Source of the DNA: Pedococcus aerophilus
Lineage (GTDB): Bacteria; Actinomycetota; Actinomycetes; Actinomycetales; Dermatophilaceae
Assembly: GCF_039532215.1 (NCBI RefSeq)
Contig: NZ_BAAARN010000001.1
Location: 124,001-188,000, forward strand
DNA length: 64,000 nucleotides
Direction of reading: 5' to 3'
The notes beneath the pieces are model-generated. The model saw only the letters and a program-made list of their open reading frames with translations, searched no databases and was not told where the DNA came from. A program made the position numbers and the translations under genes. Positions 1-8,912 of the stretch are shown in pieces. Numbering within the stretch: position 1 is the stretch's first letter; every line of letters starts with the position of its first letter.

Positions 1-344
1 CGCTCGCGGCCCGGACGGGACCGGCTGTCGTGGGGCTGATCCTCGTGGGGGTGGCCCTGTCCCTCGTGGCGGGGTGGGTCGGGCTCGCGGCGACGGTCGT
101 CGGCGGTGCCGTCGCCCACCTCACCGGACGGCTGTGGGCCGGGTGGACGCGGTCGGCGGCGGCAGCGGCCCTCGCCCTGTCCTCGGGTGTGGTCGTCGCC
201 GCGCAGCCGTGGACCGGTGGTGCGGCCGCCACCGACTCGGTGCTGGCTCAGGGACTGGTGCTCGCGGGGGTGGTCGTCGCGGTCGGGATCGCCTCACCGG
301 CACCGTCGAGGTCGTCCAGGGACGAGGAGCGGCGCACGTCGTAG
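1..344 (+). CDS. C-terminal end of a polytopic membrane protein (partial)
   Basis: The reading frame is open from the window edge (first full codon at base 3) to a TAG at 342-344. The visible 113 or so residues are strongly hydrophobic: at least three membrane segments rich in Val, Leu, Ala and Gly, then a short polar tail ending in Arg-Arg-Thr-Ser. The pattern Gln-Pro-Trp followed by Gly-Ala and a last membrane helix recalls the end of actinobacterial arabinofuranosyltransferase-like GT-C proteins. That resemblance is weak and I do not assign a function. Its last 97 bases overlap, tail to tail, the acyltransferase gene on the other strand. The envelope-gene neighbourhood fits a cell-surface polysaccharide role by inference. 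Confidence 0.55.
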   Translation, partial: LAARTGPAVVGLILVGVALSLVAGWVGLAATVVGGAVAHLTGRLWAGWTRSAAAAALALSSGVVVAAQPWTGGAAATDSVLAQGLVLAGVVVAVGIASPAPSRSSRDEERRTS

Positions 345-1489
345 CCCCGGTCGCGGCGTCCCCGGCGCATGAGCGGTCGTTCGAGCAGGTGGTAGCTCGC
401 GCTGGCCACGGCTGCCGTGACCAGGAGCGTGCCGACCCACAGGCGCAGGAAGTCGCCGTCGAAGGGGCGGTGGTCGAGGACCCGCTCCAGCCAGGCCAGC
501 ACGGTCACGTGGTAGAGGAAGAAGCCGTAGGAGATGCCGCCGGCGAACGCCCAGGGAGCCGAGCCGAGCGAGCGCACAGGACCTGCTTCGTCCTGCCGTC
601 TCGTGGCGCTCACGGTCGGGAGGACCACGAGGGCAGCGACGAGGCCGTAGGCCAGCGACTTGGTGAAGGCGGCGCCCGGGGTGGTCTCGGTGAGGCCGAG
701 CGGACCCGCCACGGGCGTGGTCAGGAAGGCGTAGGCCGCGGCGGCGAACGCCCAGCAGGTCCACGGGTGCGCTGCCAGCTCGTCGAGCCGAGGGGTGCTG
801 GCGTGCCCCGAGGCCCGGGCCACGTTCCACACCGCGAGGGCCATGCCCAGCCCGAACCACCCGAGGTACCCGGGCAGCCACAGACCCCACAGGCTGTGGT
901 CGGTCGCGGTGACCGCGGCCATCCAGGCGGGTCCGGCCAGCACGGTCAGGGCCAGCACGGCTACGGTGGACCCGGCCCAGCGGCGGGGGCTGCCGGGGAG
1001 CCGGTGCAGGAGCACCGCGGCGCCGGGCAGCAGGAGGTAGAAGGCCGCCTCCGTGGCGAGGCTCCACAGCTGCGTCAGTCCGGCGACCTGCTGCCCGTCC
1101 TGGTAGATCTGGACGAGGAGGGCGTGCCGCAGGTAGCGCGAGAGGCCCACGTCGTCCGCGTGCGGGAGGGTCACCGCCGCGAGGAGGACGGCCACCCACA
1201 GCGCAGGGAGGATGCGCACGGCCCGGTGCCAGAGGTAGGGCCGGGTGGACGGGGACGCGGTGTCGAGCATCCGTGCGACGACGTGGGGTCGGTAGAGCAG
1301 GAACCCGGACACGACGAAGAACAGCGCCACGCCGATGTCGAGGCGGGCGAGGAAGCCTCCCCAGGCCCCTTGCACCGAGGCTCCGCTGGTGAACCCGACG
1401 TGCGTGGTCATCACGGCGAGCGCCCCGATGGCGCGCAGGCCGTCGACGGCCGGGAAACGGTCCCGGAGCGTGATGTCGTGGAGCCTCAT
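248..1489 (-). CDS. acyltransferase 3 family membrane protein (OafA/YrhL-like)
   Basis: The 413-residue product looks like an integral-membrane O-acyltransferase of the acyltransferase_3 family, which moves acetyl or other acyl groups onto surface sugars. It opens with the family hallmark FPAVDGLRAIGALAV followed by the conserved His in MTTHVGF. It then shows about ten membrane helices, an Arg-rich loop (YLWHRAVRILPALW) and the C-terminal YHLLERPLMRR motif. I chose the ATG at 1487-1489 because it overlaps the stop of the upstream gene as ATGA. An in-frame ATG 14 codons earlier lies inside that gene. It is therefore coupled to the large membrane protein at 1486-3303. The acceptor cannot be read from sequence. 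Confidence 0.85.
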   Translation of the reverse strand: MRLHDITLRDRFPAVDGLRAIGALAVMTTHVGFTSGASVQGAWGGFLARLDIGVALFFVVSGFLLYRPHVVARMLDTASPSTRPYLWHRAVRILPALWVAVLLAAVTLPHADDVGLSRYLRHALLVQIYQDGQQVAGLTQLWSLATEAAFYLLLPGAAVLLHRLPGSPRRWAGSTVAVLALTVLAGPAWMAAVTATDHSLWGLWLPGYLGWFGLGMALAVWNVARASGHASTPRLDELAAHPWTCWAFAAAAYAFLTTPVAGPLGLTETTPGAAFTKSLAYGLVAALVVLPTVSATRRQDEAGPVRSLGSAPWAFAGGISYGFFLYHVTVLAWLERVLDHRPFDGDFLRLWVGTLLVTAAVASASYHLLERPLMRRGRRDRGYDVRRSSSLDDLDGAGEAIPTATTTPASTSP

Positions 1490-3303
1490 CGGGTCGGCTC
1501 CACGAGGCCGACCTCGGTGGTCCCGATGCACACCGACGTCGAAGGGTCGGTGGACACGAGCCGGATCTCCGTCGCGGGCTTGCCGACCACCGCGAGCGGG
1601 TCGTTGAGGTAGGCCGTGAGCAGCCCGGACGGCCAGGCCTCGGTGTGGGAGGTCAACGCCGAGACGCTGCCGTCACGGGCGTCCACGAGCTCGACCCGGA
1701 CCCGCGCGTCGGGGTTCGCCAGGTAGGCCATCTTCACGTACCAGTTCGCTTCGGGGACCGGGTGGTCCAGGGGGATCGTCACGGTACCCGCGCCGACCAG
1801 CTTGAGCCCACAGTCCGGGGGCACGACCCCCGTGGCCCAGACCTGGAAGTCGGCGGGGCGCAGGCGCCCGCTCTCGTCGACGACCCTGGGCGCACCGTCC
1901 GGCTGCTGGAACCGCACGTCGATCCCGGCGACGGACAGGATGTCGCCGAGTCGCCGGTGCTCGTTGATGAAGGGGGCGATCGTCGTCGGGACGGTGGTGT
2001 CCCAGATGTTCGGCGGGCTGCCGGCCTCGTCGACCTCGTCGGCCAGCGTCGCGAAGTAGGCCGGAGCCGGGTTCTGCCCCCACATCGCCCCGAAGGTCAC
2101 GTGGGAGACGACCGCGCCGACGAACCAGGCGCCCACGAGGGGGACGACCAGCCTCGTCGGGAGCCCGCGTGGGACGTGGCGCTCCGAGGCGACCAGCCCG
2201 GGGCGGCCACCCGTAGGCCACGGCAGGGCCCGGTGCAGGGTGAGCACGGTGGCCAGGACCAGGGGCAGCCCCAGGTCGGACCAGTAGTGGTAGTGCCTCG
2301 TCAGGCTGTCGCCGAACTGGAAGTAGCGCCCGACCGACACGAGCAGGACGGTGGCCACCACGAACACGGCGGCCGAGAGCCAGAGCAGGAGCACCGCGCG
2401 GTGGTGTCGCCAGGTCAGGACGAGCAGGAACAGCAGGACCACTGCGCCGAGCAGCTGCGCGACGACCGGAGGGTCGGCGAAGCCGTACGGTGCGGTGTCG
2501 GTCCACGTCCAGGGCCCACCGACGAAGGGCATCAGCACCGACTCGCGCACCGAGTCGAAGAGCAGGCGCAGCTCCACCTCGACCCCCGGCCAGCGCGCCG
2601 TGTCGGCACGGCGCCGGGGGAGGACCACCGCGGCATACGCGACGACGGGCACCAGCATGGTCACCGACCACAGGGCCACGTCCACGAGGCGCCGTCGGAC
2701 GCCGACCCTGCTGATGATCCAGCCCAGCGCCAGGGCGGTGGTGACGACCAGACCAGCCTTGAGCCAGAAGGACAGGACCAGTGCCAGCGCGACGGGTCCC
2801 AAGACGAGGGCCCGCCGACGGTGGTCCGCGAACCAGTCGACGGCGCAGTGCAGCAGGACGAGGGCGAAGAACTGGGCGTGGACGTCGTTGACACCGGCCG
2901 AGAGCTGGGCGAACGCCTGGAGCAGCAGCGGGGAGACCCCGTACCAGGCCGCACCGAGCAGGGCCCAGGTGCTCGAGCCGACCAGGCGGAACAGCAGCGA
3001 ACCCAGCAGGAAGATGTCGGCGGCGAGGAAGAGGCAGCGCCACACGACCGTGAACGTGTAGCTGAAGTCCCCGAACTCGGCGAACACGGCGAACACCACC
3101 CGCAGCCCCGGGACGATGTGGTCGTTGGCCGGGGCGAACAGGACGCCGGGGGAGAACCCGCGCTGTCCGTACACGAGCAGGTCGAGGTCGTCGGCGAACC
3201 ACGACCCGCGCGCCGTCGCGAGCCCCAGCACGAGGGGGACCACAATGGCGACCACCGCCAGTCGTGTGGCGAAGTCACGCGAGCTGGGTGCCCACCGGCG
3301 CAT
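1486..3303 (-). CDS. large membrane protein, GT-C glycosyltransferase-like
   Basis: The 605-residue protein has a short cytoplasmic start, about 11-12 membrane helices and then, from about residue 400, a soluble C-terminal domain of about 200 residues that probably faces outward. The first extracytoplasmic loop carries the acidic pair in SWFADDLDLL, the position where GT-C glycosyltransferases using lipid-linked sugars keep their catalytic acids. The C-terminal part reads like a beta-rich carbohydrate-binding or accessory domain. I do not recognise a named family. It is coupled (ATGA overlap) to a surface acyltransferase, so sugar transfer followed by acylation of an envelope glycan is a reasonable inference. 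It is divergent from the DUF3068 gene and shares an 85-bp promoter region with it. Confidence 0.7.
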   Translation of the reverse strand: MRRWAPSSRDFATRLAVVAIVVPLVLGLATARGSWFADDLDLLVYGQRGFSPGVLFAPANDHIVPGLRVVFAVFAEFGDFSYTFTVVWRCLFLAADIFLLGSLLFRLVGSSTWALLGAAWYGVSPLLLQAFAQLSAGVNDVHAQFFALVLLHCAVDWFADHRRRALVLGPVALALVLSFWLKAGLVVTTALALGWIISRVGVRRRLVDVALWSVTMLVPVVAYAAVVLPRRRADTARWPGVEVELRLLFDSVRESVLMPFVGGPWTWTDTAPYGFADPPVVAQLLGAVVLLFLLVLTWRHHRAVLLLWLSAAVFVVATVLLVSVGRYFQFGDSLTRHYHYWSDLGLPLVLATVLTLHRALPWPTGGRPGLVASERHVPRGLPTRLVVPLVGAWFVGAVVSHVTFGAMWGQNPAPAYFATLADEVDEAGSPPNIWDTTVPTTIAPFINEHRRLGDILSVAGIDVRFQQPDGAPRVVDESGRLRPADFQVWATGVVPPDCGLKLVGAGTVTIPLDHPVPEANWYVKMAYLANPDARVRVELVDARDGSVSALTSHTEAWPSGLLTAYLNDPLAVVGKPATEIRLVSTDPSTSVCIGTTEVGLVEPTR

Positions 3304-3388
3304 CGATGCCTCTTCGTTCGGATTGACGACGGCGTCAGGCTACCCGCTGGTAGGGTCCAGCAACCTCATATCTCAAGGAGATCCGCAC

Positions 3389-4378
3389 ATGCGTCGAGTG
3401 CTGGGCAGCGTTGCCACAGTTCTGGGAGTTCTGTTGTTGGGCATCGGCATCCTCGCCAAGCCCGTCCTCTATGACCGGCTTGCGACGGTGAGCCTCGACC
3501 AGCGATCGACCTCCACGTCGGAGGGCTCCGGCATGTCTGCGCTCTACGCGCACGAGGTGGACGGCGCCGCGGTCTTCGACAAGCTCGAGAACGTCACCCT
3601 CCGCAGCACCCGTCAGGTGATCGGCATCCCCGGTCGCGCCAAGGCCGCGGGCAAGGAGGGCGAGCAGGCGTTCTGGCAGACCACGGTGCGCTCGCAGGCG
3701 CAGATCGACGGGCAGTGGACCGACCTCAGCTACAGCAACGAGGGCGTCTCCTTCTCCCGCAAGACCGGCACGGCCACGAACTGCTGCGGTGACTACAAGT
3801 CCGCCGGGGACCTCGACAACCCCGACAAGACGGTGCCGGTCCAGCACCAGGGCAACTTCTTCAAGTTCCCCTTCGGCGTCGAGAAGAAGACCTACCAGTG
3901 GTGGGACGGCGACCTCGGCCGGGCGACCGACATCCAGTTCGTCCGCGAGGAGAAGCTCGAGGGCCTCACCACCTACGTCTTCCGGCAGACGATCGACAAG
4001 GGCGAGGTCGCCCAGCGCGAGGTCCCCAAGGGGATCTTCGGCGACAAGACCTCCGGCAACGTCCAAGCGTCGGTGATGTACGGCAACATCCGCACCCTGT
4101 GGGTGGAGCCGAACACCGGTGTCCTCATCAAGGGCCAGGAGCAGGTCGAGAAGTCCCTGTCGGCCGACGGCTACGACGACGTCGCGACCACGCTGGGCAC
4201 CATCGGCTACAGCGACGCCACCGTGAAGAAGAACGTCGAGGACTGGTCCAGCAAGGGGGCGCTGCTGGGCTTCATCGGCGGCGCGCTCACGCCGGTCGGC
4301 ATCGGCCTGGGCATCCTGCTCATCGCCGTGGGCATCTTCCTCACCCTCGGCGCCCGTCCGGGGCGCCGCACGGCCTGA
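3389..4378 (+). CDS. DUF3068 (PorA-family) envelope protein
   Basis: The 329-residue protein matches the layout of the actinobacterial DUF3068/PorA family: one N-terminal membrane anchor (residues about 5-25), a long extracytoplasmic domain rich in beta strands, and one C-terminal membrane helix (about 295-320) ending in basic residues. Conserved-looking blocks are YQWWDGDLGRATDI and the Cys-Cys in GTATNCCGDY. The start is the ATG at 3389, eight bases after a clear AAGGAG at 3375-3380. A longer in-frame extension exists upstream but crosses the divergent gene and has no ribosome site. The molecular function of the family is not firmly known; an envelope or pore role has been suggested. A strong terminator follows. 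Confidence 0.85.
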   Translation: MRRVLGSVATVLGVLLLGIGILAKPVLYDRLATVSLDQRSTSTSEGSGMSALYAHEVDGAAVFDKLENVTLRSTRQVIGIPGRAKAAGKEGEQAFWQTTVRSQAQIDGQWTDLSYSNEGVSFSRKTGTATNCCGDYKSAGDLDNPDKTVPVQHQGNFFKFPFGVEKKTYQWWDGDLGRATDIQFVREEKLEGLTTYVFRQTIDKGEVAQREVPKGIFGDKTSGNVQASVMYGNIRTLWVEPNTGVLIKGQEQVEKSLSADGYDDVATTLGTIGYSDATVKKNVEDWSSKGALLGFIGGALTPVGIGLGILLIAVGIFLTLGARPGRRTA

Positions 4379-4398
4379 CGCGCCTCACGACCCACGCC

Positions 4399-4431
4399 CG
4401 AGGGCCCGACCGGACACCGGTCGGGCCCTCG
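4399..4431 (+). terminator. intrinsic-type hairpin after the DUF3068 gene
   Basis: A perfect 15-bp inverted repeat (4399-4413 and 4417-4431) with a 3-base ACA loop lies 20 bases after the stop codon. There is no U-tract, as is common for actinobacterial terminators. Confidence 0.85.
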
Positions 4432-4630
4432 TGTCGTCGGGCGACGAGGAGGGCCGTGGGGTCGGCGGAGTGGCTGCTCCCTGCCGACCCGACGGCCGCG
4501 GCGGTGCCGGTCGCAGCTCGCGTCGGTGGGGGATGACGCGGTTGCTGCGAGGGGCACGGAACGAAATGTGGTCTTTCAGGTATAGCGCGACATCGTCGAG
4601 TTGTCGCGGCGAGCGTCCACGGGACAGGAC
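4432..4630. other. intergenic stretch without a recognised gene
   Basis: Between the two terminators at 4399-4431 and 4631-4666 there are about 200 bases with no supported reading frame. The stretch 4555-4600 is AT-richer than its surroundings and could hold a promoter or small RNA, but I see no clear signal. Confidence 0.4.
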
Positions 4631-4666
4631 TGCGCCCCGGACCCTTGGAGCAGGATCCGGGGCGCA
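4631..4666 (-). terminator. hairpin terminator after the MFS transporter gene
   Basis: A perfect 11-bp stem (4631-4641 with 4656-4666) and a 14-base loop lie about 20 bases beyond the minus-strand stop at 4686. Confidence 0.8.
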
Positions 4667-4685
4667 GGCGGCAGCCGCGAGACCG

Positions 4686-6218
4686 TCAGGCCGTCGAGGG
4701 TTGCGGCGACCGCGGCCCCGTCCCGGCACTCCCTCCGGAGCTGCCGTCGGTCGGTCCGGAGGAGCCGTCCGCCTCGTCGGCCGTCAGGGGCTGGGCGATG
4801 CTCTCCAGCGACTGGCCCTCGGCCTTGACGCCGAGCAAGGCCTCCGCGAGGCCACCGGCGACCATCAGGGCGGCGCCGAGGAAGTAGCCGACCGCGAGAC
4901 CGGTGATGTCCTTGGACTCCGAGGCGTTGTCGATGAGCTTGCCGAACAGCAGGGGACCGCTGATGCCACCGGCGGCCGTGCCGATCGCGTAGAAGAAGGC
5001 GATGCACAGCGCCCGCGTCTCCAGCGGGAAGACCTCGCTGGCCGTCAGGTAGGCGGCGCTGGCCCCGGCGGAGGCGAAGAAGAAGATCACGCAGCCGAAG
5101 ATGGTCAGGGTGACGGCGCTCAGGCCGCCCAGGCTGAAGCCGGCGATGGCGAGGAGCACGCCCGACAGGATGTACGTGCCCGTGATCATCCGCACCCGGC
5201 CCACGGAGTCGAACAAGGGGCTGAGCAGGATCGCCCCGAGGAAGTTGCTCACCGCGAACACGGCGATGTACCACCCGGTCTGCTCGACCCCGAAGAACGT
5301 CGAGAGGCTGTCGCCGTAGGTGAAGAAGAACGCGTTGTAGAGGAACGCCTGTCCCACGAACAGCGAGAAGCACAAGATGGTGCGTCGCGGGTAGAGCGTG
5401 AAGACGGTCTTGGCGATCTCGGGGATGGAGATCGTCCGACGCTGACGGATGGTGATCGGCTCGTCCTCGACCTCGGGGAGGTCGCGCCCGGTGTCTTCGT
5501 GGACCTTGCCCTCGATGTCCTTGACGATCTGCTCGCCCTCCTCCTCACGGCCGTGGATGAAGAGCCAGCGCGGGCTCTCCGGCACGTGGCGCCGGACGAT
5601 GAGGATGCCGATGGCAAGGATCGCGCCGAGGCCGAACGCGAGGCGCCAGCCCAGGGCCGGGTCGAGCAGCTTCGGGTCGAGCAGCGGGATGGTGAGCAGC
5701 GAACCGGCCGCGGCCCCGATCCAGAAGGAGCCGTTGATGGCGACGTCGACCCGTCCGCGGTAGGCCTTGGGGATGAGCTCGTCGATCGCGGAGTTGATCG
5801 CGGCGTACTCCCCGCCGATGCCCATACCCGTGATGAAGCGGGCGATGAAGTACCAGAGCGGGTTGGGCGCGAACGCCGTGAGGACCGTGGCGAAGGTGTA
5901 GACGCCCAGGGTCAGCAGGAACAGCTTCTTGCGACCGAACCGGTCGGTGAGCTGTCCGAAGAACAGTGCCCCCAGACATGCTCCGGCGACGTAGACCGCG
6001 CCGGCCAGGCCGATGTCCGAGCTGCTGAGCCCGAGACCGGTGCCTTCCGGCTTGAGGGCCTCCGACATGGAGCCGACGATGGTCACCTCGAGGCCGTCGA
6101 GGATCCACACCGTCCCCAGCCCGATGACGACCATCCAGTGCCACCGCGCCCAGGGCAGCCGGTCCAGCCGGGCCGGGATGTCGGTGGTGATGCGTCCTGT
6201 CTCGACGTCTGACGCCAC
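4686..6218 (-). CDS. MFS transporter, sugar/metabolite:H+ symporter type
   Basis: The 510-residue product is a 12-helix major facilitator of the metabolite:H+ symporter (sugar porter-like) branch. Visible signatures are GQLTDRFGRKKLFLLT in the loop after helix 2, MGIGGEYAAINSAIDELIP in helix 4, the PESPRWLF motif after helix 6, and ASEVFPLETRA in the second half. Residues about 225-275 form a long charged central loop. The last 35 residues are a Ser/Gly/Pro tail. Translation starts at a GTG (6216-6218) preceded by a strong GAGGAGGAA. The substrate is unknown; aromatic or sugar acids are typical for relatives with the GGEY motif. It appears to be transcribed alone. Confidence 0.85.
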   Translation of the reverse strand: MASDVETGRITTDIPARLDRLPWARWHWMVVIGLGTVWILDGLEVTIVGSMSEALKPEGTGLGLSSSDIGLAGAVYVAGACLGALFFGQLTDRFGRKKLFLLTLGVYTFATVLTAFAPNPLWYFIARFITGMGIGGEYAAINSAIDELIPKAYRGRVDVAINGSFWIGAAAGSLLTIPLLDPKLLDPALGWRLAFGLGAILAIGILIVRRHVPESPRWLFIHGREEEGEQIVKDIEGKVHEDTGRDLPEVEDEPITIRQRRTISIPEIAKTVFTLYPRRTILCFSLFVGQAFLYNAFFFTYGDSLSTFFGVEQTGWYIAVFAVSNFLGAILLSPLFDSVGRVRMITGTYILSGVLLAIAGFSLGGLSAVTLTIFGCVIFFFASAGASAAYLTASEVFPLETRALCIAFFYAIGTAAGGISGPLLFGKLIDNASESKDITGLAVGYFLGAALMVAGGLAEALLGVKAEGQSLESIAQPLTADEADGSSGPTDGSSGGSAGTGPRSPQPSTA

Positions 6219-6339
6219 AGTTCCTCCTCGTTGAGTTCACCGGCGCGGGCCCCGGTGGGGGCGGGCGCCGCGAGAACGCTAGGACCAACCGAGACGATCC
6301 GCACCCCGAGGAGCGCAACGCAGGCGGGGAACCCGCAGG

Positions 6340-7143
6340 TCAGGGCCGGTAGCAGACGAAGATCGCCGTCCCGGGGAAGAGCCCGCCACGCAACGGTGAC
6401 CACCCGCCCCAAGGTTCGTCGTTGCGATCGGGCCACTCGGGCTCGACGAGGTCGACGAGGAACATCCCGGCCGCGACGAGCTCGCGGACCCGGTCGCCGA
6501 GGGTCCGGTGGTGCTCGACGTAGGTGGCCTCGCCGTCGGAGTCGCTCTCGACGTACGGCGTGCGGTCGAAGTACGACTGGCCCACCGTGAGCCCGGCGGG
6601 GCCGGGGTCGTCGGGGAAGGCCCAGCGGAACGGGTGGGTCGTGGAGAAGACGAACCGTCCGCCCGGTCGCAGCACCCGGGCGACCTCGCGCATGAGCAGG
6701 GCGGTGTCCGCGACGAAGGGAACGGCACCGTATGCAGTGAAGACGGTGTCGAAGCTGGCCTCGGCGAACGGGAGCGCCACGGCGTCGCACTGGGCGAACG
6801 GCACCGCGGTGGAGCTGGACCTCATGTTGAGGTCGAGGCCCTGGCGCACCATGCCGGCGGACAGGTCGGTGGCCACGACGGTGCCGCCGGCCGCGGCGAC
6901 CCACCGGGCGCACTGCCCTGCGCCGGCCCCGATCTCGAGCACCCGCTTGCCGGCCACGTCACCCAGCAGGGTGAGCTCCTCCTCGCGCCAGCCCTCGGGT
7001 CCCCAGACGAACTGCGCGTCACCGAGGAAGGTGCCGTGCTCGGCGTAGTACTCGCCCGCCTCGGCGTCCCACCAGGAGCGGTTCGCGGCGGCCGTCTCCT
7101 CGGCTCCGGCCTCGCGACGGCTGACCTGCGCAAACTCGCTCAC
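6340..7143 (-). CDS. class I SAM-dependent methyltransferase
   Basis: The 267-residue protein has the Rossmann methyltransferase core: motif I VLEIGAGAGQCARWVA (about residue 70), an acidic end of strand 2 in VVATDLSAGM, a motif IV region FDTVFTAYGAVPFV, and the VLRPGGRFVFSTTHPF block. The N-terminal WWDAEAGEYYAEHG segment and the C-terminal EPEWPDRND region are typical of a conserved actinobacterial methyltransferase found near rpsA and polA. I chose the GTG at 7141-7143 because GAGAGG lies just upstream. The longer in-frame ATG would start inside the rpsA promoter region. It is divergent from rpsA. The acceptor is unknown. Confidence 0.85.
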   Translation of the reverse strand: MSEFAQVSRREAGAEETAAANRSWWDAEAGEYYAEHGTFLGDAQFVWGPEGWREEELTLLGDVAGKRVLEIGAGAGQCARWVAAAGGTVVATDLSAGMVRQGLDLNMRSSSTAVPFAQCDAVALPFAEASFDTVFTAYGAVPFVADTALLMREVARVLRPGGRFVFSTTHPFRWAFPDDPGPAGLTVGQSYFDRTPYVESDSDGEATYVEHHRTLGDRVRELVAAGMFLVDLVEPEWPDRNDEPWGGWSPLRGGLFPGTAIFVCYRP

Positions 7144-7161
7144 CGGTGGTCCTCTCGTGTT

Positions 7162-7191
7162 TTGACCGCGCGGGGACCGCGTCGGTAGTGT
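7162..7191 (+). promoter_or_regulatory. probable housekeeping promoter of rpsA
   Basis: A -35 box TTGACC (7162-7167) and a -10 box TAGTGT (7186-7191) are separated by 18 bases. Transcription would start near 7198, leaving a leader of about 100 bases before the rpsA start. Confidence 0.7.
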
Positions 7192-7301
7192 GGGGGAGCA
7201 CATCCGTGTGCGCGCTTCGTCGTGTCGCCGTCCGGTGGCCCGACAAGCGTGAGCACAACAACCCTCTTCTATTCACTGTCCATCATCGGAGTTCCTACTA
7301 C

Positions 7302-8813
7302 ATGACTGCCAGCACGGTCGAAAAGACCGCCCCTCAGGTTGCCATCAACGACATCGGCACCGAGGAAGAACTGCTTGCCGCGATCGACGCGACCATCAAG
7401 GATTTCAACGACGGCGACATCGTCGAAGGTGTCATCGTCAAGGTCGACCGGGACGAGGTCCTGCTCGACATCGGTTACAAGACCGAAGGTGTCATCCCCT
7501 CCCGCGAGCTGTCGATCAAGCACGACGTCGACCCCTCTGAGGTCGTCAAGGTCGGCGACGAGGTCGAGGCCCTGGTCCTCCAGAAGGAGGACAAGGAAGG
7601 TCGCCTGATCCTGTCCAAGAAGCGTGCGCAGTACGAGCGCGCCTGGGGCACGATCGAGAAGATCAAGGAAGAGGACGGCGTCGTCACCGGCACCGTCATC
7701 GAGGTCGTCAAGGGTGGACTCATCCTCGACATCGGCCTGCGAGGCTTCCTCCCCGCGTCGCTCGTCGAGATGCGTCGCGTCCGCGACCTCCAGCCCTACG
7801 TGGGCAAGGAGATCGAGGCCAAGATCATCGAGCTCGACAAGAACCGCAACAACGTGGTCCTGTCGCGTCGTGCGTGGCTCGAGCAGACCCAGTCCGAGGT
7901 GCGCACCACGTTCCTCAAGGAGCTCCAGAAGGGGCAGGTCCGTTCCGGCGTCGTCTCCTCGATCGTCAACTTCGGTGCGTTCGTGGACCTCGGCGGCGTC
8001 GACGGTCTCGTCCACGTGTCCGAGCTGTCCTGGAAGCACATCGACCACCCGTCCGAGGTCGTCGAGGTGGGCCAGGAGGTCACCGTCGAGGTTCTCGACG
8101 TGGACATGGACCGCGAGCGTGTCTCCCTGTCGCTCAAGGCGACGCAGGAGGACCCGTGGCAGCACTTCGCCCGGACCCACGCGATCGGTCAGGTCGTCCC
8201 GGGCAAGGTCACCAAGCTCGTCCCGTTCGGTGCGTTCGTGCGCGTCGACGACGGCATCGAGGGCCTGGTCCACATCTCCGAGCTGGCCGAGCGCCACGTG
8301 GAGCTGCCGGAGCAGGTCGTCACGGTCGGTTCCGACATCTTCGTCAAGGTCATCGACATCGACCTCGAGCGTCGCCGGATCTCGCTGAGCCTCAAGCAGG
8401 CCAACGACGACAGCGCGCCCGTCGCCGAGTTCGACCCGACCCTCTACGGCATGGCCGCGGAGTACGACGAGGCCGGCAACTACAAGTACCCCGAGGGCTT
8501 CGACCCGGAGACCCAGGAGTGGCTCGAGGGCTTCGACACCCAGCGCGAGAAGTGGGAGAAGCAGTACGCCGAGGCCCACACCCGCTGGGAGGCCCACAAG
8601 GCCCAGATCGAGGAGGCCACCAAGGCCGACGCCGAGGCTGCCGCCAACGCCGGTGCCGCGACGTCCTACTCCTCGGACTCGGGTTCGTCCTCCTCGTCGG
8701 CGTCCGACAGCGACTCGGGCAGCAGCAGCCGCCCGGCCGCCCCGGCGTCCGAGGGCACCCTGGCCTCCGACGAGGCCCTCGCCGCACTGCGCGAGAAGCT
8801 CACCGGCAACTGA
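7302..8813 (+). CDS. rpsA: 30S ribosomal protein S1
   Basis: RpsA binds mRNA on the small ribosomal subunit. The 503-residue product has four S1 RNA-binding repeats, beginning near residues 35, 122, 208 and 295. They can be followed by their DIGYKTEG, DIGLRGFLP, NFGAFVDLGGVDGLVHVSE and PFGAFVRVDDGIEGLVHISE cores. This four-repeat form is the usual actinobacterial one. A charged region and a low-complexity Ser/Gly-rich tail follow (about residues 445-485). The start is the ATG at 7302; the upstream in-frame extension covers the promoter and is not coding. A terminator hairpin follows at 8857-8896. Confidence 0.97.
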   Translation: MTASTVEKTAPQVAINDIGTEEELLAAIDATIKDFNDGDIVEGVIVKVDRDEVLLDIGYKTEGVIPSRELSIKHDVDPSEVVKVGDEVEALVLQKEDKEGRLILSKKRAQYERAWGTIEKIKEEDGVVTGTVIEVVKGGLILDIGLRGFLPASLVEMRRVRDLQPYVGKEIEAKIIELDKNRNNVVLSRRAWLEQTQSEVRTTFLKELQKGQVRSGVVSSIVNFGAFVDLGGVDGLVHVSELSWKHIDHPSEVVEVGQEVTVEVLDVDMDRERVSLSLKATQEDPWQHFARTHAIGQVVPGKVTKLVPFGAFVRVDDGIEGLVHISELAERHVELPEQVVTVGSDIFVKVIDIDLERRRISLSLKQANDDSAPVAEFDPTLYGMAAEYDEAGNYKYPEGFDPETQEWLEGFDTQREKWEKQYAEAHTRWEAHKAQIEEATKADAEAAANAGAATSYSSDSGSSSSSASDSDSGSSSRPAAPASEGTLASDEALAALREKLTGN

Positions 8814-8856
8814 GCCCACGTCCGCGGCATACCTCGGTATGCAGCGGGCACGGCTT

Positions 8857-8896
8857 CGAGAGGCCCGGTTCCCCTGCGGGGGTGCCGGGCCTCTCG
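8857..8896 (+). terminator. terminator hairpin of rpsA
   Basis: A perfect 12-bp stem (8857-8868 with 8885-8896) encloses a GC-rich 16-base loop that can pair further. Just before it, 8827-8842 is a short palindrome, GCATACC-TC-GGTATGC. Confidence 0.8.
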
Positions 8897-8912
8897 GCCT
8901 TCCCCGTGTCGG

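Noticed and set aside
74-1612. A 512-codon plus-strand frame opposite the acyltransferase and membrane-protein genes
   Set aside because: It is Arg/Gly/Glu-rich with no domain character and mirrors a real gene on the other strand.
6241-6270. GC-rich inverted repeat between the methyltransferase and MFS genes
   Set aside because: Only 6-bp arms plus loose inner pairing; in such GC-rich DNA this is not enough to call a terminator or operator.
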